In this document: in pieces, positions 32,105 to 33,683 of the stretch | Layout: each line of letters begins with the position of its first letter | Numbering within the stretch: the first letter of the stretch is position 1 | Notes under the pieces: model-generated | Database searches by the model: none | What the model was told of the DNA's origin: nothing | What the model saw: the letters and a program-made list of their open reading frames with translations, nothing else | Position numbers and translations under genes: made by a program | Assembly (NCBI GenBank): GCA_030043855.1 | Contig: JASHWW010000071.1 | Location: forward strand, 1-33,683 | DNA: 33,683 nucleotides | Direction: 5' to 3' | DNA from: Thermoplasmata archaeon | GTDB taxonomy: Archaea; Thermoplasmatota; Thermoplasmata; Lutacidiplasmatales; UBA184

Positions 32105-32326
32105 CGCCCCCTCGGACGAGGCGAGGCGGTCGGCCGCGGCGAGGCACGCCATCAGGTCCTCCAGGGTCGCGCGGGCGCTCCCGGGAGTACGGGCCGTCAG
32201 CTCGATCGTCAGCGCGTTCCCGTCGATCCGGAGGGTGACGAACTCCGGCGTGTCGGCCGCCACCGCCCGGAGCAGGGCGGCGGCCCCCGCCGGCGTGGCG
32301 CACTCGCGGCGGACGGAGACCGTCAC
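32060..32326 (-). CDS. pcc1: KEOPS complex subunit Pcc1
   Basis: 88-aa homologue of Pcc1, the dimerising subunit of the archaeal KEOPS complex (Kae1-Bud32-Cgi121-Pcc1) that makes the t6A modification in tRNA. The TPEFVTLRIDGNALTIELTA strand pair and the SARATLEDLMACLAAAD helix are the CTAG/Pcc1 signature. The tail after residue 70 is acidic and unconserved. GTG at 32326 overlaps the DUF1028 TGA (GTGA), so translation is coupled. The open frame upstream of it is a shadow of the DUF1028 gene. The 3' end overlaps the ETF gene by 45 bp on the other strand. Confidence 0.88.
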   Translation of the reverse strand: MTVSVRRECATPAGAAALLRAVAADTPEFVTLRIDGNALTIELTARTPGSARATLEDLMACLAAADRLASSEGASATEGGRDRSDEGG

Positions 32327-33318
32327 TTCGACGTCGAGCGGGGCGGCTGCGTCGGGGATGCTCCACCTCCCGGCGGGGCCGCACCGGGGCCGCGGTCGAG
32401 CGCCCCGGGCACGATCGGCGCCGTCCGGGTCCGGCGCGCCGTCTCGGCCGCCGCCTGCTGCTTGAGGTACTCGAGGACGGACGGCCAGACCGTGTCGTCG
32501 TCCCGCTGCTTGTTCTCGAAGTTGTGCTCGCCGATGAACCGGGAGAACGCGGCCCGCCCGGCGTCGTCCCACGCGCCGGTGAGTCGGCCCGTGTAGTAGC
32601 CCAGGACGTGCAGGTCGTGCTGGAGCGCGACCGCGGTCTCGCCGGAGATCGGGAGCACCGTCGCCGGGTCCTCGCGGGAGAGCATCGTGAGGTCGTAGAG
32701 ACGGAAGATGCGCCGGAGCTCCTCGATCGGCGAGACGTGGTCGTCGACGCGGAGGTCGACCCAGCGGTCGCTGCCGCCATACCCCGCGCCGGCGCGGGCA
32801 ACGTAGAGCGCGGCCGACTGCATTCCCCGCTTGTCCCCGCCCTCGCGCTGGCCCGCCGCGAGCGCGGCGAGGAGCCGGTCGAGGATGTCCCCGGGCGTCG
32901 CCTCGTACGTCCGGGCCATCGCGCGGACGACCCCGGGACCGAACAGGATGTTCCCCTGGCAGGCGAAGCCGTCCCCGACCTCGTGCCCGGCCCACTCCAT
33001 GCACTTCGCACCGGTGAACGACGCGGCCCGGCCCTTCGCGTCCACGACGCCCAGCTGCCGCTCGTCGCGGCCCGCGTCGGCGGCGGTGAGCTTGCGCACG
33101 ACGTCCGACGCCGCGGTCCCCTGGCGGAGCAGCGCGAGCGCGTCGTGCCCGTACTCGAAGTTCGCGAGCGCCTGGGTGGCGACCGCCCCGACCCCGGCCT
33201 CGGCGAACGGCACGACGGAGCCGACCGAGATGAACCGCGACTGGACCGCCACGCCCCACGCCCCGAGCTCGCGGTCGTGGGCGACGATCGAGAACGTTCC
33301 GAACCGAGGATGCGGCAT
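32323..33318 (-). CDS. DUF1028 protein with C-terminal peptidoglycan-binding-like domain
   Basis: 331-aa protein of the DUF1028 family, with an Ntn-hydrolase-like core. The core opens with FGTFSIVAHDRELGAWGVAVQS, and SVVPFAEAGVGAVATQA, RQLGVVDAKGRAASFTGAKCMEWAG and FACQGNILFGPGVV also match the family. A second, C-terminal region (about 205-290) resembles the small helical peptidoglycan-binding-like domain seen at the end of many DUF1028 proteins. It has no signal peptide, so it acts in the cytoplasm. The Pro/Gly-rich tail (about 303-331) is disordered. TATA-like CTTAAGG (about 33344-33350, minus) lies 28 nt before the ATG. The molecular function is unknown; it is coupled to pcc1. Confidence 0.9.
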   Translation of the reverse strand: MPHPRFGTFSIVAHDRELGAWGVAVQSRFISVGSVVPFAEAGVGAVATQALANFEYGHDALALLRQGTAASDVVRKLTAADAGRDERQLGVVDAKGRAASFTGAKCMEWAGHEVGDGFACQGNILFGPGVVRAMARTYEATPGDILDRLLAALAAGQREGGDKRGMQSAALYVARAGAGYGGSDRWVDLRVDDHVSPIEELRRIFRLYDLTMLSREDPATVLPISGETAVALQHDLHVLGYYTGRLTGAWDDAGRAAFSRFIGEHNFENKQRDDDTVWPSVLEYLKQQAAAETARRTRTAPIVPGALDRGPGAAPPGGGASPTQPPRSTSK

Positions 33319-33345
33319 CGGGCGAAGGGGACGCGGGGGGGTCCC

Positions 33346-33681
33346 TTAAGGTGGCGGGAGGCCGGACGACGCCGCATCGATCGCGGCGAGCAACCGGTCG
33401 AGCCGGGCGGTCGCCGCGCTCCGGTCGCCCGCCTGCCGGAGCGCGTCGATGGCCCGCAGTTCCTCGACCTCGGCGTCGACCCGGCGGCCCTGGCCGGCGA
33501 GCAAGGTCAAGAGCCGACCCGCGAGGTTCGCCCGCTGCAGCAGGCGATCCTCCTCGGGGTCCGGCGTCGCGTCGGCGATCCCGCTCGGCGTGTACTCGAC
33601 GAGACCGCGGGGCCACTGGGTCACTTCGCCCTCCCCGCGCCGGACCGGCCGCCGCGGCGCCGGCGACCCGTCGCCGCTCAC
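33346..33681 (-). CDS. hypothetical protein, helical, near window edge
   Basis: 111-aa protein I do not recognise. The N-terminal 20 residues are Arg/Pro-rich. A segment VTQWPRGLVEYTPSGIADATPDPEEDRLLQRANLAGRLL precedes two helices with heptad-like Leu/Ala spacing (EVEELRAIDALRQAGDRSAATARLDRLLAAID). The GTG at 33681 is in a GTGA context, so it may overlap the stop of an upstream gene outside the window; an upstream start cannot be excluded. Its TAA stop (33346-33348) lies inside the TATA element of the DUF1028 gene, so the two could be read together. Confidence 0.6.
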   Translation of the reverse strand: MSGDGSPAPRRPVRRGEGEVTQWPRGLVEYTPSGIADATPDPEEDRLLQRANLAGRLLTLLAGQGRRVDAEVEELRAIDALRQAGDRSAATARLDRLLAAIDAASSGLPPP

Positions 33682-33683
33682 GT

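Noticed and set aside
1..33683. CRISPR array, insertion sequence, prophage or integrated plasmid
   Set aside because: No direct repeats with regular spacers, transposase, integrase or terminal inverted repeats were seen; composition is even across the window.

Overview
The window looks like a piece of a high-GC archaeal chromosome, most likely from Thermoplasmatota (the phylum is an inference). The archaeal assignment rests on the genes: ribosomal protein eL40 (23805-23957), the KEOPS subunit Pcc1 (32060-32326), archease (22504-22912), AMMECR1 and archaeal TrmI. It also rests on the promoters: TATA boxes (CTATAAAAG, CTTTATC, GGTATATC, TTTAAG) lie 25-30 bp before many start codons, so many transcripts should be leaderless. 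Genes are tightly packed. Coupled pairs overlap by ATGA or GTGA, and two convergent pairs overlap at their 3' ends. No mobile element, CRISPR array or rRNA was seen.

Layout. 1-2873 (-): MacB/FtsX-type ABC exporter, with the permease cut by the window edge. 2934-4554 (-): an A-type/MIP18 Fe-S assembly fusion and an alpha/beta hydrolase. 4674-5789 (+): a MenC/N-acylamino-acid racemase. 5878-7643 (-): ABC-2 exporter. 7821-9907 (+): a methyltransferase, then an ArsR-SRPBCC-DUF1801 operon with a palindromic TATA element. 9951-10024 (-): tRNA-Gly(GCC). 10098-12815 (-): a secreted four-FN3 protein. 13017-15979 (+): trmI, two unknown membrane proteins and a GNAT protein. 16028-20370 (+): a DUF4129 / small TM / DUF58 / TM operon followed by moxR. 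20413-22496 (+): serA plus a class V aminotransferase, i.e. the first two steps of phosphorylated serine synthesis. 22504-22912 (-): archease, whose 5' frame seems broken. 23007-23798 (+): GT2 glycosyltransferase. 23805-23957 (-) and 24018-24686 (+): eL40 and AMMECR1, diverging from what looks like a single TATA box. 24649-28890 (-): ileS, a bactofilin-like protein and a CoA-binding protein. 28981-29367 (+): a VOC protein. 29383-30231 (-): CPBP protease. 30293-32104 (+): a fused ETF beta-alpha. 32060-33681 (-): Pcc1, DUF1028 and a small unknown.

Functionally, the window is mainly housekeeping (translation, tRNA modification, serine synthesis, Fe-S maturation, electron transfer) plus envelope functions (two exporters, a secreted glycoprotein, MoxR/DUF58, CPBP protease). 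No single spectacular new system stands out. The best leads are the DUF4129-DUF58-MoxR operon with its two uncharacterised membrane partners, the cysteine-free A-type domain fused to MIP18, the shared and palindromic promoter elements, and the interrupted archease.
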